Shown: piece by piece, positions 4,992-5,549 of the stretch
How the letters are laid out: each line of letters begins with the position of its first letter
Numbering within the stretch: the first letter of the stretch is position 1
Assembly (NCBI GenBank): GCA_035264765.1
Contig: DATFPQ010000139.1
Span: 1-5,549 of the forward strand
Source of the DNA: DATFPQ01 sp035264765
GTDB taxonomy: Bacteria > Actinomycetota > Actinomycetes > Actinomycetales > Angustibacteraceae
Direction: 5' to 3'
DNA length: 5,549 nt
Program-made: the position numbers and the translations under genes
Notes under the pieces: model-generated
What the model was told of the DNA's origin: nothing
Seen by the model: only the letters and a program-made list of their open reading frames with translations
The model's database searches: none

Positions 4992-5549
4992 ATGGCCACA
5001 ACCGCGTACCGCGAGGCCGCCGACTGGGTTGCGCCGCCGCGTCCGACGTTGGGGCGCACGGTCGTGAAGTGGGTCACCAGCACCGATCACAAGGTGATCG
5101 CGAACCTGTACTTCATCACCTCGTTCATCTGGTTCCTGTTCGGCGGGGTGCTGGCCATGCTGATCCGGGCCGAGCTGTGGGCGCCGGGGCTGCAGGTGGT
5201 GGAGAACCCCGAGCAGTACAACCAGCTGTTCACGATGCACGGCACGATCATGCTGCTGCTGTTCGCGACGCCGTTGTTCGCCGGGTTCGCGAACGCGTTG
5301 ATGCCGTTGCAGATCGGCGCCCCGGACGTCGCCTTCCCGCGGCTGAACATGTTCGCGTACTGGCTGTACCTGTTCGGCGGGATGATCGCGGGCGCCGGGT
5401 TCCTCACGCCGACGGGCGCCGCCGGCTTCGGCTGGTTCGCCTACACCCCCCTGTCGACCGCGGCTTACTCGCCCGGCCTGGGCGGCGACCTGTGGGTGTT
5501 CGGCCTCGCCCTCGGTGGCTTCGGGACCATCCTCGGTGCCGTCAACTTC
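4992..5549 (+). CDS. ctaD: Cytochrome c oxidase subunit I, N-terminal part (runs off right edge)
   Basis: First 186 residues of the catalytic heme-copper subunit of an aa3/caa3-type terminal oxidase, which reduces O2 to water and pumps protons across the cytoplasmic membrane. Seen: a soluble N-terminus, then STDHKVIANLYF (30-41) leading into helix I, and LFTMHGTIMLLLFATPLFAGF (79-99), where H83 is the expected low-spin heme a ligand. NALMPLQIGAPDVAFPRLNM (101-120) and the start of the next helices follow, ending at the conserved GTILGAVNF (178-186). The binuclear-centre His residues and the Tyr-His crosslink would lie beyond the window. The frame is open to the last base, so the cut is only the window edge. 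The start is ATG 4992 with GGGAGG 6 nt upstream. It has its own promoter and lies downstream of its probable assembly factor ctaG. No ctaC is seen before it. Confidence 0.96.
   Translation, partial: MATTAYREAADWVAPPRPTLGRTVVKWVTSTDHKVIANLYFITSFIWFLFGGVLAMLIRAELWAPGLQVVENPEQYNQLFTMHGTIMLLLFATPLFAGFANALMPLQIGAPDVAFPRLNMFAYWLYLFGGMIAGAGFLTPTGAAGFGWFAYTPLSTAAYSPGLGGDLWVFGLALGGFGTILGAVNF

Noticed and set aside
4195..5001. Minus-strand open frame of 268 codons opposite ctaG and the ctaD leader
   Set aside because: It is antisense to a clear membrane protein gene, and its Gln/Arg/Gly-rich translation has no domain signal.
1..5549. CRISPR array, tRNA/rRNA, insertion sequence or phage-like content
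   Set aside because: No repeated spacer units, cloverleaf-like segments, transposase motifs or terminal repeats were seen on reading both strands; every stretch over 300 bases is covered by a gene.

Overview
The window is very GC-rich with a strong G/C third-position bias. Its genes are tightly packed, with GTG starts and stop/start overlaps, and it carries a three-gene (split alpha) transhydrogenase and an actinobacterial-type NYN protein. Together these point to a high-GC actinobacterium; I cannot name a genus. I see no tRNA, rRNA, CRISPR array, insertion sequence or other sign of a mobile element. The window looks like chromosomal core or near-core DNA centred on redox and respiratory metabolism.

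Layout. (1) 1-1713, minus strand: a pntAA-pntAB-pntB operon for proton-translocating NAD(P)+ transhydrogenase, with pntB running off the left edge. (2) 1714-1827: a divergent intergenic region with a leaderless-type promoter for pntAA and a perfect dyad just before the next gene. (3) 1828-2526, plus: a NYN-domain (PIN-like) putative ribonuclease. (4) 2532-3203, minus: a spermidine-synthase-fold methyltransferase-like protein that converges on the NYN gene; both stop codons lie in one small palindrome. (5) 3204-3282: a short divergent region. (6) 3283-4884, plus: three overlapping genes encoding an EVE-like (PUA-fold) protein, a DUF2243 membrane protein and a CtaG-type cytochrome c oxidase assembly protein. 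(7) 4885-4991: a good sigma70-type promoter and an untranslated leader whose ribosome binding site can pair with upstream sequence. (8) 4992 to the right edge: the N-terminal third or so of cytochrome c oxidase subunit I (ctaD).

How the genes fit together. The left side couples the proton gradient to NADPH production. The right side assembles and encodes the terminal oxidase that generates that gradient: CtaG is the copper-insertion type of assembly factor, and DUF2243 is a His-rich membrane protein translationally linked to it. The NYN, methyltransferase-like and EVE-like genes are recognisable by fold, but their substrates are unknown. Nothing here is clearly a wholly new system. The most interesting points are the internally duplicated His motif of the DUF2243 protein beside CtaG, the EVE-like protein heading a respiratory assembly operon, and the possible RNA switch at the ctaD start.
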